Notes under the pieces: generated by a model | Database searches by the model: none | The model's input: only the letters and a program-made list of their open reading frames with translations | What the model was told of the DNA's origin: nothing | Assembly: GCA_900542195.1 (NCBI GenBank) | Contig: UQNA01000004.1 | Location: forward strand, 1-64,000 | Length of the DNA stretch: 64,000 bases | Origin: an uncultured Sutterella sp. | GTDB lineage: Bacteria > Pseudomonadota > Gammaproteobacteria > Burkholderiales > Burkholderiaceae_F | Direction: 5' to 3' | Program-made: the position numbers and the translations under genes | Part shown: positions 1 to 7,303 of the stretch, piece by piece | Layout: every line of letters begins with the position of its first letter | How positions within the stretch are numbered: position 1 is the stretch's first letter

Positions 1-50
1 CGGGCGAGCTCGGGACTTCCACCCTATAGAATGCACTCATGCCGAGCACA

Positions 51-77
51 CAAAAAGAGAGAGCTTCGAGCCCTCCC
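51..77 (-). terminator. Rho-independent terminator of the urocanate-type reductase gene
   Basis: Read on the minus strand, a 7-bp stem (one G-T wobble) with a three-base loop is followed by TCTTTTTG. It lies 31 bases beyond the reductase stop codon. The remaining bases at the left edge of the window (1-50) contain no gene I can support. Confidence 0.6.
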
Positions 78-107
78 TTTTAGTAAAGATCCTTATGGAA
101 CTTTTTA

Positions 108-1874
108 TTACTTAGCTGCTTGGGCTGCTGCTTGACCTGCAATTCGTCCGAAAACGATGATATCGGTGTAAGCATTACCGCCTAAACGGTTAGTACCGTG
201 AGTAACACCTGTAACTTCACCGGCTGCCCAAAGACCAGGGATGACTTTACCGTCAGCTGTCAAAGCCTGGGCCTTTTCATTGATTCTGATTCCGCCCATT
301 GTGTGGTGAGTAGAAGGAACTGCCTTGATAACGTAGTACTTACCTTGGCTCATATCCATCAGACCGCTTCTGTGATTGAAGTCCTTATCATTGCCTTTGC
401 CTGTCATGGTATTGACTCTGTCAATTGTCTTAACAAGCTGGTCGTACGGCATCTTTGTAAAGTCAGCGATGCACTTCAAATCTTCGCAAGTCTTCATGAT
501 GCCTTGTTTTGTAAAGGCTTCGTATTCGTTAGTGTGGGTCTTAACAGTATTGGAAATCTTACCGATATTGTCATTCCAGAGAACCCAGCAATAGCCTCCC
601 GGCTGTTTCAAGATAGCATGAGAAAGAACGTCACGGCGGTCAAGTTCTTCAACGAAGCGCTTAGCGTCCTGATTCAGCATCAAAGCACCGTCAAAGCGTG
701 CATCAGCGATCAATTCAATCACACCGGAAATCGGGTCGCAAATAGGATAGGTTTGGATATATCCCATGTTGACCAACTGTGCACCGGCTTTTTCAGCCAT
801 ATAAAGAGCTTCTCCTGTTGATCCGGGAGCATCCGTCGTCTTGAAGCGTTCATCAATCTTCGGATTGTATTTCTTAACCATTTGGGCATTAGCACCGAAG
901 CCGCCGGTGGCTAAGACAACACCGCCCTTAGCATTAAATGTGTATTCCTGACCGTTCATCTCAGCCTTAACGCCGACAACTCGGCCTTCTGCGTTTTTGA
1001 TGAGGTCAACCATCTTCATATTGGTAATTACAGGAATGCCAAGTTCTTCTGCCTTGTGCATGAACTTAGAAATAAATTCCGTTCCTGTGTGGCCTTCAGG
1101 AATCAATGCACGTTTGCGGCTGTGTCCGCCGAAGAAGAAAAGATTATCAGGCTCGAAATTAACTCCGATGTAGTCCTTACACCACTTAGCAGCATCAAGA
1201 GCATTATGTGTCATGACGTTGATAACCTTCATATCACCCTTCTGATCGCCGCCTTTGAAGGTATCTTGAGCATGAAGCTCAGGAGAGTCATCGTTGATAC
1301 CGAGTTTTGGCTGGACCCAGTTCTTAGCCACGTTCATTTCAGCACCGGAAATAAGGGAGTTTCCACCGACAGCCGGCATTTTTTCCAAAAGAACTACGTT
1401 GGCGCCTGCGTTCTTAGCAGTAATAGCGGCAGAAAAACCTGCACCGCCTGCACCGACTACCACAACGTCGTAGTTATTAACTTTAGGCAATGCCTTTTCT
1501 ACTTTCTTGATAGCTTTCTTATCACCTTTAGACAACTTAATACCAGCATTCTTAGCGGCATCTTCAACGGCCTGCTTCAAACCTTTAGAAGAGAAAGTGG
1601 CCCCGGAAATATCATCTAAATCAGTGGAGTTAGAAGCGATGATGTCAGAGCGAAGGTCTTTGTAAACCTTCTGAGCAAGAACCGGGTTTTCCTTTTCTTT
1701 TAAAACCTTAATGTCTTGGATTTTGCCGTTATTAAAGGTGACGGCAACGGTAACGTCTCCATGTTTACCTACGCCTGTTCCTTCAGTTGTGACCGGGGCG
1801 GCAAAAGCTTGGAAAGAAACTGTACCGAATACTAAAGCAGTAGCTGCTGCAAGAATGGTGGATTTGTAGTTCAT
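108..1874 (-). CDS. Exported FMN/FAD fumarate-reductase-family protein, urocanate/thiourocanate reductase type
   Basis: 588 residues. A Sec signal peptide ends near residue 25 (AFA-AP). An FMN_bind domain covers about 30-112 with the flavinylation motif DISGATFS, so Thr93 probably carries covalent FMN added by ApbE. An FAD_binding_2 flavocytochrome domain follows (GAGGAG at 141-146) to the C terminus. Tyr376, Asp391, Arg414, His523 and Arg563 fall at a constant +3 offset from the residues I recall for Shewanella UrdA (Tyr373, Asp388, Arg411, His520, Arg560). Fumarate reductases instead have His at the Tyr position. The expected role is periplasmic reduction of an imidazole acrylate double bond with quinol-derived electrons. 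There is no heme domain. The gene is divergent from the exported lyase at 2149 and shares its operator motif. Family and location are firm; urocanate versus thiourocanate is inference. Confidence 0.88.
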   Translation of the reverse strand: MNYKSTILAAATALVFGTVSFQAFAAPVTTEGTGVGKHGDVTVAVTFNNGKIQDIKVLKEKENPVLAQKVYKDLRSDIIASNSTDLDDISGATFSSKGLKQAVEDAAKNAGIKLSKGDKKAIKKVEKALPKVNNYDVVVVGAGGAGFSAAITAKNAGANVVLLEKMPAVGGNSLISGAEMNVAKNWVQPKLGINDDSPELHAQDTFKGGDQKGDMKVINVMTHNALDAAKWCKDYIGVNFEPDNLFFFGGHSRKRALIPEGHTGTEFISKFMHKAEELGIPVITNMKMVDLIKNAEGRVVGVKAEMNGQEYTFNAKGGVVLATGGFGANAQMVKKYNPKIDERFKTTDAPGSTGEALYMAEKAGAQLVNMGYIQTYPICDPISGVIELIADARFDGALMLNQDAKRFVEELDRRDVLSHAILKQPGGYCWVLWNDNIGKISNTVKTHTNEYEAFTKQGIMKTCEDLKCIADFTKMPYDQLVKTIDRVNTMTGKGNDKDFNHRSGLMDMSQGKYYVIKAVPSTHHTMGGIRINEKAQALTADGKVIPGLWAAGEVTGVTHGTNRLGGNAYTDIIVFGRIAGQAAAQAAK

Positions 1875-1913
1875 ACGAAGCTCTCAATTTGTGAGTGAAT
1901 TGTGACAAAACGA

Positions 1914-1940
1914 ATTATATTCAAAAACCGACTGTTCGGT
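1914..1940 (-). promoter_or_regulatory. Promoter and operator for the exported reductase
   Basis: On the minus strand a perfect -10 hexamer TATAAT lies at 1919-1914. No good TTGACA occurs at the correct distance. That position is instead covered by the near-palindrome ACCGACTGTTCGGT at 1927-1940, seven bases upstream of the -10. The same motif sits in the same position in the divergent lyase promoter. Its form and size resemble TetR-family operators, but the regulator is not in this window. Confidence 0.6.
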
Positions 1941-2073
1941 ATATTTTATTTTTTAGCATAGTAAGTAAAAACACTTATTTTGCATCAAAACAAACTTTTT
2001 ATCTTTTTGTTTTTTAAAAATTTATTTTATAAATTGGTACTTTTACTAATGGGGATATGTTGCTTAAAAACAA

Positions 2074-2101
2074 ACCGACTAGTTGGTTTTTATTTTATGA
2101 T
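2074..2101 (+). promoter_or_regulatory. Promoter and operator for the exported lyase
   Basis: ACCGACTAGTTGGT at 2074-2087 is a 14-base inverted repeat with one mismatched pair. It shares its first seven bases and most of its second half with the copy at 1927-1940. A -10-like TATGAT follows eight bases later at 2096-2101. The operator again covers the -35 region, mirroring the divergent promoter, so one regulator probably controls both genes. The rest of the 274-base intergenic region is AT-rich and shows nothing else. Confidence 0.55.
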
Positions 2102-2148
2102 TTTCACATTAAATTTTCTCAATCCTCATTCACTCAAGGAACAGTACA

Positions 2149-3789
2149 ATGCAACTACGTAAATTGGCTCTTTCTCTTGGTTTGGTTTTTATGTCCTCCG
2201 CTTCTCTCGCTGCCGTTACTTTGACCGGTTCTTCTCTTACGCAGGATCAAGCTTGGTCTGTCGCAAACGGGGAAGAGGTCAAAATTGATCCAAAAGCAAT
2301 GAAGCATCTGACAGACTCCTTCAATCTCGTTAATGAAGCCGCGAGACAAGGCGCCGAAATTTACGGCTTAACAGTTGGAGTAGGCCTTAACAAAGACCAT
2401 CATCTTTTTGACGCTAAAGGCGAACTTACAGAAGAAGCTAAGCAAGCCAGCACGGAATTCAACAGAAACATTCTTCGTTCTCACTCTGTTGGTTTCGGCC
2501 CTGCCTTAGATCCGAAACTAGTCAGACTTTCGATGGTTATTCGATTGAATACATTGCTGACCGGCAGAGCCGGTGTTCAGCCGTATGTTGCAGAACTCTA
2601 TGCCGCTTTTCTCAACAAAGGCATTACACCGGTAGTTCCGGCGCGCGGTTCCATTGGAGATGCTGACATCACGCTTGCCTCTCACATCGGCGCAACAATG
2701 ATGGGAGAATGGAAAGTTATTGTCGACGGAAAAGAACTTCCTGCCGCGGACGCGTTAAAGAATGCTCAGATCCGACCGTTGGTACCGCAAGGCAAAGACG
2801 GATTGGGCATTCTCTCCAACAATTCCATCGGTATGGCTTTGACTATGAATGCCGTTAAGACGTTACGCCAAGTCGTTAAAGTTACACCAACCGTTTTTGG
2901 CCTGACCTTGGAAGGAATGAACGGCAATGTTGCTCCTTTCCTTGTTCAATCCGTAAACTCTCATCCGTTGCCCGGACTACAAGAAGCGGCCCAAGACTTC
3001 AGAGCCGCGTTGAAAGGTTCTTACCTCTGGGACAAAAACGCCAAGCGCAATTTGCAAGATCCTCTCAGCTTCCGCACCACCGTCTATACCTATTCAGAAG
3101 CGCTCAAATCCTTGAAAGAGCTCGATGAGCTGATTGATGTTCAGATCAATTCTTCAGATGACAATCCGGGAGTAATTTTGAACGCCTCTCCGGAGGATTC
3201 AGAATCCTCACAAGTCGCACAATATTTCGTGGAAGGAAATGGTCTCAAAGGCGCAATTATTCCTTCTGCAAATTTTGAACCGCTTTCTATCGCAATTGCA
3301 GCTCAAAAAAGTGCAATCGCTCTCGGGCACCTTGCTCATAACTGCATGCAGAGAACTATCCGTCTTGACGAAGATCGTTTCTCAGGACTTCCGCGTTACT
3401 TAACTGCGAAGACAAATCAAAACGGCCATAATTTCGGTGCAACCGAAGACACCATGGTTTCTATCTATGCAGAAAACGTTGATTTAGCAAATCCGGTATC
3501 TCTCGACGGAGCACCGGTTGAAGGCAATATTGAAGACTCGGCCTCTAACCTTCCTAGAGTTGCAGAAAGACTTAACCGTTCGGCCGAAAACATGTTGGCT
3601 CTGTACTCAATGGAACTTCTTCACGCTGCACAAGCTGTTGATTTACGCAAAGAACAGCAAGAGGTTAAGCTAGCTCCGGCCACCCAGAAACTTTACGACG
3701 CCTATAGAAGTAAAGTTCCTTTCGTAGAAAAAGACAGAATCTTCTCCGGCAATCTGGCTGACGGAATTGAACTTCTCACCAACTACTAA
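2149..3789 (+). CDS. Exported aromatic ammonia-lyase superfamily protein without the MIO tripeptide (ergothionase-like)
   Basis: 546 residues with a Sec signal peptide ending near Ala21-Ala22. The HAL/PAL fold is clear: YGLTVGVG at 72-79 (HAL Tyr53 loop), RSHSVGFG at 110-117 (His83), QDPLSFR at 303-309 (Gln277 to Arg283), DNP at 338-340, ANFEP at 374-378 and NIED at 460-463 (Glu414). The loop that normally reads GSVGASGDLAPLAH reads GSIGDADITLASH at 167-179. It is one residue shorter and lacks Ala-Ser-Gly, so the MIO electrophile cannot form in the usual way. HAL Tyr280 is Leu306. Ergothionases are the family branch I know to act without MIO, because trimethylamine is a good leaving group. 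Histidine ammonia-lyases are normally cytosolic, so export is unusual. Start supported by AAGGAA nine bases upstream. Family is firm; substrate is inferred. Confidence 0.85.
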   Translation: MQLRKLALSLGLVFMSSASLAAVTLTGSSLTQDQAWSVANGEEVKIDPKAMKHLTDSFNLVNEAARQGAEIYGLTVGVGLNKDHHLFDAKGELTEEAKQASTEFNRNILRSHSVGFGPALDPKLVRLSMVIRLNTLLTGRAGVQPYVAELYAAFLNKGITPVVPARGSIGDADITLASHIGATMMGEWKVIVDGKELPAADALKNAQIRPLVPQGKDGLGILSNNSIGMALTMNAVKTLRQVVKVTPTVFGLTLEGMNGNVAPFLVQSVNSHPLPGLQEAAQDFRAALKGSYLWDKNAKRNLQDPLSFRTTVYTYSEALKSLKELDELIDVQINSSDDNPGVILNASPEDSESSQVAQYFVEGNGLKGAIIPSANFEPLSIAIAAQKSAIALGHLAHNCMQRTIRLDEDRFSGLPRYLTAKTNQNGHNFGATEDTMVSIYAENVDLANPVSLDGAPVEGNIEDSASNLPRVAERLNRSAENMLALYSMELLHAAQAVDLRKEQQEVKLAPATQKLYDAYRSKVPFVEKDRIFSGNLADGIELLTNY

Positions 3790-3825
3790 TACTTTCGTGA
3801 ATCGATAAATTCTCCTTGGCACCGA

Positions 3826-3850
3826 GACCGCTACTTCCTAGCGGTCTTTT
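3826..3850 (+). terminator. Rho-independent terminator of the lyase gene
   Basis: GACCGCTA and TAGCGGTC form a perfect 8-bp stem around a 5-base loop, followed by TTTT. It begins 37 bases after the lyase stop, so the lyase is probably monocistronic. Confidence 0.8.
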
Positions 3851-3949
3851 GCATTTTCAAAATTGCAGCAATCAAAAAAATTCTGATTCCCGATATTGAA
3901 AATATTAGTTTGTATGCTAATTAAATCAAGGTTGAGATAAGTGTCTGAA

Positions 3950-3988
3950 AAACGAAAAACCCGCAATCCAATATTTTGAACTGCGGGC
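3950..3988 (-). terminator. Rho-independent terminator of the tRNA-Met gene
   Basis: On the minus strand CCCGCA and TGCGGG (3987-3982 with 3965-3960) form a 6-bp stem with a 16-base loop, then TTTTTCGTTTTT. It starts nine bases after the encoded CCA end of the tRNA. Confidence 0.65.
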
Positions 3989-3995
3989 GGTATCT

Positions 3996-4072
3996 TGGTG
4001 GCGAATCAGGGACTTGAACCCCGGACACAAGGATTATGATTCCTCTGCTCTAACCAACTGAGCTAATTCGCC
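3996..4072 (-). tRNA. tRNA-Met (CAT), elongator type
   Basis: The reverse strand folds as a 77-base cloverleaf. The acceptor stem is GGCGAAT/ATTCGCC, the D stem GCTC/GAGC, the anticodon stem GAGGA/TCCTT with loop ATCATAA (anticodon CAT), and the T arm contains GTTCAAG. Discriminator A and CCA are encoded. The GTGTC variable loop resembles burkholderial elongator tRNA-Met more than tRNA-Ile2, which has the same unmodified anticodon. It has its own downstream terminator. Confidence 0.93.
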
Positions 4073-4163
4073 AGAGACGTGAATATTACAGGAACACTTT
4101 TATTTATGCAAGCCTTTTTTAATACTTCCAATTCTACAAGTGTAAATTTATGTAACTTCCTAC

Positions 4164-4994
4164 TTATTTCCAGTACTTATAAAAGTGTTTAATCGGACCG
4201 TGACCGTGGCCAACCTCTAGGTCATCAGAGCCTTCAATGGCTTTATCCATAAATTTCTTAGCTTTTTTCATCGCAGTTTTTACCGTCTTCGTCTGAGGAA
4301 GAAGAGCTGCAATGGCCGATGACAAAGCACAACCGGTGCCATGAGTATTCTTTGTGGCAATCCGTTTGGAGGAAAACTTAGTGAACTTTTTACCGTCAAA
4401 TAGGAAGTCTTCGGCTGTCTTGGTATTCTCACGGTGCCCTCCTTTCAAGAAAACATAGCCGTGAGAGCCCTTCAGTTTCCACAATAAGCGGCAGGCTTCT
4501 TCCATCTTTTCATCGGAATCTATTTCTCCTTTCCAGCCCAACAAAATCTGAGCTTCAGGAAGATTCGGAGTGATGACTGTAGAAATCGGAAGGAGATATT
4601 CGCGCAAAGCCGCAATGGCTTCTTGCTGAAGTAAAGGATCTCCGCTCTTAGCAACCATCACCGGATCTAGAACAATGTAACGCGGATTCCATTTTTCTAA
4701 GCCTTCGGCTACGGTTTTAATAAGCTCAGAATCGAAAAGCATTCCAATTTTGACGGAATCGATTGCAACATCTTCAAAGAGAGTATCAATCTGTTTTGCA
4801 ACCATGTCCACCGGAATAGGAAATACCGCCGTTACACCAACGGTGTTTTGTGCTGTCAGAGCCGTGACAACTCCGCAGGCATAAGCATTCTGCGCACTGA
4901 TAGTTTTAATATCAGCCAAAATTCCTGCACCTCCCGAGGGATCAACTCCTGCAATCGATACTACATTCGGGCACTTATGCTTCATCTTCTTCAC
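4164..4994 (-). CDS. thiD: Hydroxymethylpyrimidine/phosphomethylpyrimidine kinase
   Basis: 276 residues, the usual length for ThiD. It phosphorylates HMP and HMP-P in cytosolic thiamine biosynthesis or salvage. The N-terminal SIAGVDPSGGAGILADIK (residues 13-30) is the ribokinase-fold substrate loop, LDPVMVAKSGDPLL near 113-126 is characteristic, and THGTGCALSSAI near 234-245 is the anion-hole/catalytic Asp region, here with Cys after Gly as in ThiD. It overlaps the end of waaA by 20 bases, so it is translated from the same messenger although functionally unrelated to LPS. No other thiamine genes are present. The start may be Met1 or Met4. Confidence 0.93.
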   Translation of the reverse strand: MKKMKHKCPNVVSIAGVDPSGGAGILADIKTISAQNAYACGVVTALTAQNTVGVTAVFPIPVDMVAKQIDTLFEDVAIDSVKIGMLFDSELIKTVAEGLEKWNPRYIVLDPVMVAKSGDPLLQQEAIAALREYLLPISTVITPNLPEAQILLGWKGEIDSDEKMEEACRLLWKLKGSHGYVFLKGGHRENTKTAEDFLFDGKKFTKFSSKRIATKNTHGTGCALSSAIAALLPQTKTVKTAMKKAKKFMDKAIEGSDDLEVGHGHGPIKHFYKYWK

Positions 4995-6294
4995 CTCCGC
5001 CTAAAATTTCGTCAATAACAGCCATCGTTTTCTTAGTAGCGCCTCTTTTCTTTTCAGAAAATAAAAGTGCTTGTTTAGACAAAGCCTCTCGTTTTGCCTT
5101 GTCTTCTAATAACTCTTCAACAGCCCTCATGGCGTCTTCTTCATCTTTGACCTGAAGAAGTGCACCCTCGTTTTTTCCTTCTTCAATCGCCGTCTGGAAA
5201 TTAAATATGCTCGGCCCCACGATGAGAGGAACTCCGATGCCGCACGGTTCGATAACGCTTTGAGAGCCGTAAGGACCGAAACTTCCGCCCATCACCGCAA
5301 CGTCAGCAAGTGCATAGTAGAAGTTCATCTCACCCATGCTGTCGCCAAGGATTACTTGCGGACCATTTGCACCGAAAACCGTCCTCCAATCACGGACGTT
5401 ACTTCGCTTTGCAACCGTCAGTCCATGATCTTCGATTAATTTTCTGACCTGTTCGAATCTCTGAGGATGACGAGGAACAATCAGCCACAACGGTTTAGGC
5501 CCTTTTCCTTCTTTTTCCAGCTTCTCAATAAGCTTCACAAACCTTTCCTCTTCCCCTTCCCTGGTACTGGCAAATAAAACCAGCGGCCTTTGCAAAAGCT
5601 TACGCAGTTCGATTGCAGTACGAAGCTGAGGAAGGTTAGGCGTGAAATCAAACTTTAAATTGCCGAGAACCACGACAGGATCGCAACCGGCTTCTCTAAG
5701 ACGCTCAGCATCGGCTTCGGACTGAGCCAACGTAATATCTAAGCGCTGCATGGCCGGCTTTATTAAGGCACGAACCTTCTTTCCCTTTTTCAGCGACCTT
5801 TCCGAAAGCCGTGCGTTGGCCAAAATTAAAGGAATGCCTTTTTTCTTCGCATAAAAAGTCAAATTAGGCCAGACTTCGGTCTCTATCATGATGATGAGGG
5901 AGGGCCTAACTTGCTGAAGGAATCTTTTCACCGCAAACGGGGTGTCATACGGCAAATAACTTTGAGTAATTCTGTCTCCATAGCGACGGGCAATCTTCTC
6001 TCCGACTTCTCGGCCGGTAGGCGTCATGTGCGTATAGATAATATCGACTTGCGGCCATTTCTTTAAAATCGCCTCGACAAGAGTTTCCGTAGCTCTTGTT
6101 TCTCCGACCGATACTGCGTGGATCATAATTCTCACACGCGAACTCTTTGGTTTGGGATAAGAAGCCAATCCAAATCTTTCTGACCAATGCAGCTTATATT
6201 CGGGCTGTTTTCTGGCCCTCTTAAGAAGATATAACATCGCCAACGGACAGGCAGCGTACAAAAGGCTGCTGTAAATAGGCCTTATCGGATTCAT
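4975..6294 (-). CDS. waaA: 3-deoxy-D-manno-octulosonic acid (Kdo) transferase
   Basis: 439 residues, slightly longer than E. coli WaaA. It transfers Kdo from CMP-Kdo to lipid IVA at the cytoplasmic face of the inner membrane. The N-terminal glycosyltransferase domain has the family segments THMTPTGREVGEK (near residues 90-102) and IETEVWPNL near 137-145, and a C-terminal nucleotide-binding half contains MGGSFGPYGSQSVIEP near 335-350. A short N-terminal hydrophobic stretch is consistent with membrane anchoring. The start overlaps the waaC stop by four bases and the end overlaps thiD, indicating translational coupling. Confidence 0.95.
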   Translation of the reverse strand: MNPIRPIYSSLLYAACPLAMLYLLKRARKQPEYKLHWSERFGLASYPKPKSSRVRIMIHAVSVGETRATETLVEAILKKWPQVDIIYTHMTPTGREVGEKIARRYGDRITQSYLPYDTPFAVKRFLQQVRPSLIIMIETEVWPNLTFYAKKKGIPLILANARLSERSLKKGKKVRALIKPAMQRLDITLAQSEADAERLREAGCDPVVVLGNLKFDFTPNLPQLRTAIELRKLLQRPLVLFASTREGEEERFVKLIEKLEKEGKGPKPLWLIVPRHPQRFEQVRKLIEDHGLTVAKRSNVRDWRTVFGANGPQVILGDSMGEMNFYYALADVAVMGGSFGPYGSQSVIEPCGIGVPLIVGPSIFNFQTAIEEGKNEGALLQVKDEEDAMRAVEELLEDKAKREALSKQALLFSEKKRGATKKTMAVIDEILGGGEEDEA

Positions 6295-7238
6295 GAGAGA
6301 ACCTCTTTAACAGCGTCATAGACTTCTTTAACTTCAGGACAGGCGTCCACGCCGCCCAATGCACATTTTTTACCATCGCCCATCAAAGGCACTAACTCGA
6401 TCGGGTAGTCTCTGAAAATGCCAACTGTAGGAAGCCCCATTGCGGATCCCAGATGCGTCATTCCGGTATCTACCCCGACCACAAGCTCGCAGGTTGCCGT
6501 AAATTTCATTAGCTCTCCGATTTTCATGCGTGCAAGAACGAATGCTTCCTGACCGATTTCATTTTTTATTTTTTCTACGCGTTCTTTTTCTTCGGGACTT
6601 GCCCAAGCAAAGAAGACTTTCCATCCCTCATCGGTCAGAAGTCTTCCGAGTTCAATCCAGTAGTTTTCGGGCCAGAGCTTCGTTTTGCGGCTCGTATTCA
6701 CAAAGAAAATCGCCTGCTTGTTTTCAACCTTCTCCGATGAGAATAAGAAATCGAAAACCGGTGCCGTATCCGGCATGACATAATCAAGAGCTTGAGCAGT
6801 TAGCTGCCGGCATCTTTCAACGGCCGAGAGCTTCTTGGAAACCGGGTAAGTCTTGTCGTACATCCAGGAAGCTGCCGCCTCCTTAATCGAGGCTCTATCG
6901 TACCCGGCCATCGGCGACTTCGCGAGTTTTCCGACTACCGCACTTTTGATTAAGCCTTGCAGATCAATGACAAGATCATATTTTTTTTCCTGAAGTCTCT
7001 TTTTTAAGGCTTGGATTTCTTCTCGAGTTTGTTTGGAGAAAATAGACTTTCTCCATTTCCTCACGTTGCAAATAATGGTCTCATCGACAAGGGGCGTATG
7101 ACGGACAATATCTGCAAACGGCTCTTCTACAAGCCAATCAATCCTCACTCCGCGGATATTTTTTCGGATATCCGCCAATACGGGAAGAGCATGGACTACG
7201 TCTCCCATTGAGGAGGTCTTTACGATCAATATATTCAA
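6291..7238 (-). CDS. waaC: LPS heptosyltransferase I
   Basis: 315 residues, GT9 family, close to E. coli WaaC in length. It adds the first L-glycero-D-manno-heptose to Kdo2-lipid A using ADP-heptose made by the hld genes at 10348-13402. The N terminus ILIVKTSSMGDVVHALP (residues 3-19) and VGVDTGMTHLGSAMGLPTVGIF near 253-274 are typical. The start is TTG: no in-frame ATG lies upstream, and an AAAAGG-type ribosome site precedes it. It is followed by waaA with a four-base overlap. A strong terminator for pgi sits just upstream, so waaC probably has its own promoter or depends on read-through. Confidence 0.94.
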   Translation of the reverse strand: MNILIVKTSSMGDVVHALPVLADIRKNIRGVRIDWLVEEPFADIVRHTPLVDETIICNVRKWRKSIFSKQTREEIQALKKRLQEKKYDLVIDLQGLIKSAVVGKLAKSPMAGYDRASIKEAAASWMYDKTYPVSKKLSAVERCRQLTAQALDYVMPDTAPVFDFLFSSEKVENKQAIFFVNTSRKTKLWPENYWIELGRLLTDEGWKVFFAWASPEEKERVEKIKNEIGQEAFVLARMKIGELMKFTATCELVVGVDTGMTHLGSAMGLPTVGIFRDYPIELVPLMGDGKKCALGGVDACPEVKEVYDAVKEVLS

Positions 7239-7251
7239 GGGACGCCTTTTG

Positions 7252-7292
7252 TGAAAAAAAATGCACTCCCGCCTTTTTCAACGAGAATGCAT
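7252..7292 (-). terminator. Rho-independent terminator between pgi and waaC
   Basis: Read on minus, ATGCATTCTC pairs with GGGAGTGCAT (10 bp with two G-T wobbles) around a 12-base loop and is followed by eight T residues. It begins 12 bases after the pgi stop and ends about 14 bases before the waaC start. Confidence 0.8.
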
Positions 7293-7303
7293 CAATATTA
7301 CGC

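Noticed and set aside
198..821. 207-residue plus-strand ORF within the reductase gene
   Set aside because: Antisense shadow of a clearly coding frame with conserved FAD motifs; composition is atypical.
1980..2162. 60-residue ORF in the divergent promoter region
   Set aside because: It is AT-driven (mostly Phe/Leu/Lys), has no ribosome site and overlaps the operator and the lyase start.
3996..4072. tRNA-Ile2 (lysidine-modified CAT) as alternative identity
   Set aside because: The anticodon alone cannot separate it, but the anticodon stem and GTGTC variable loop resemble burkholderial elongator tRNA-Met.
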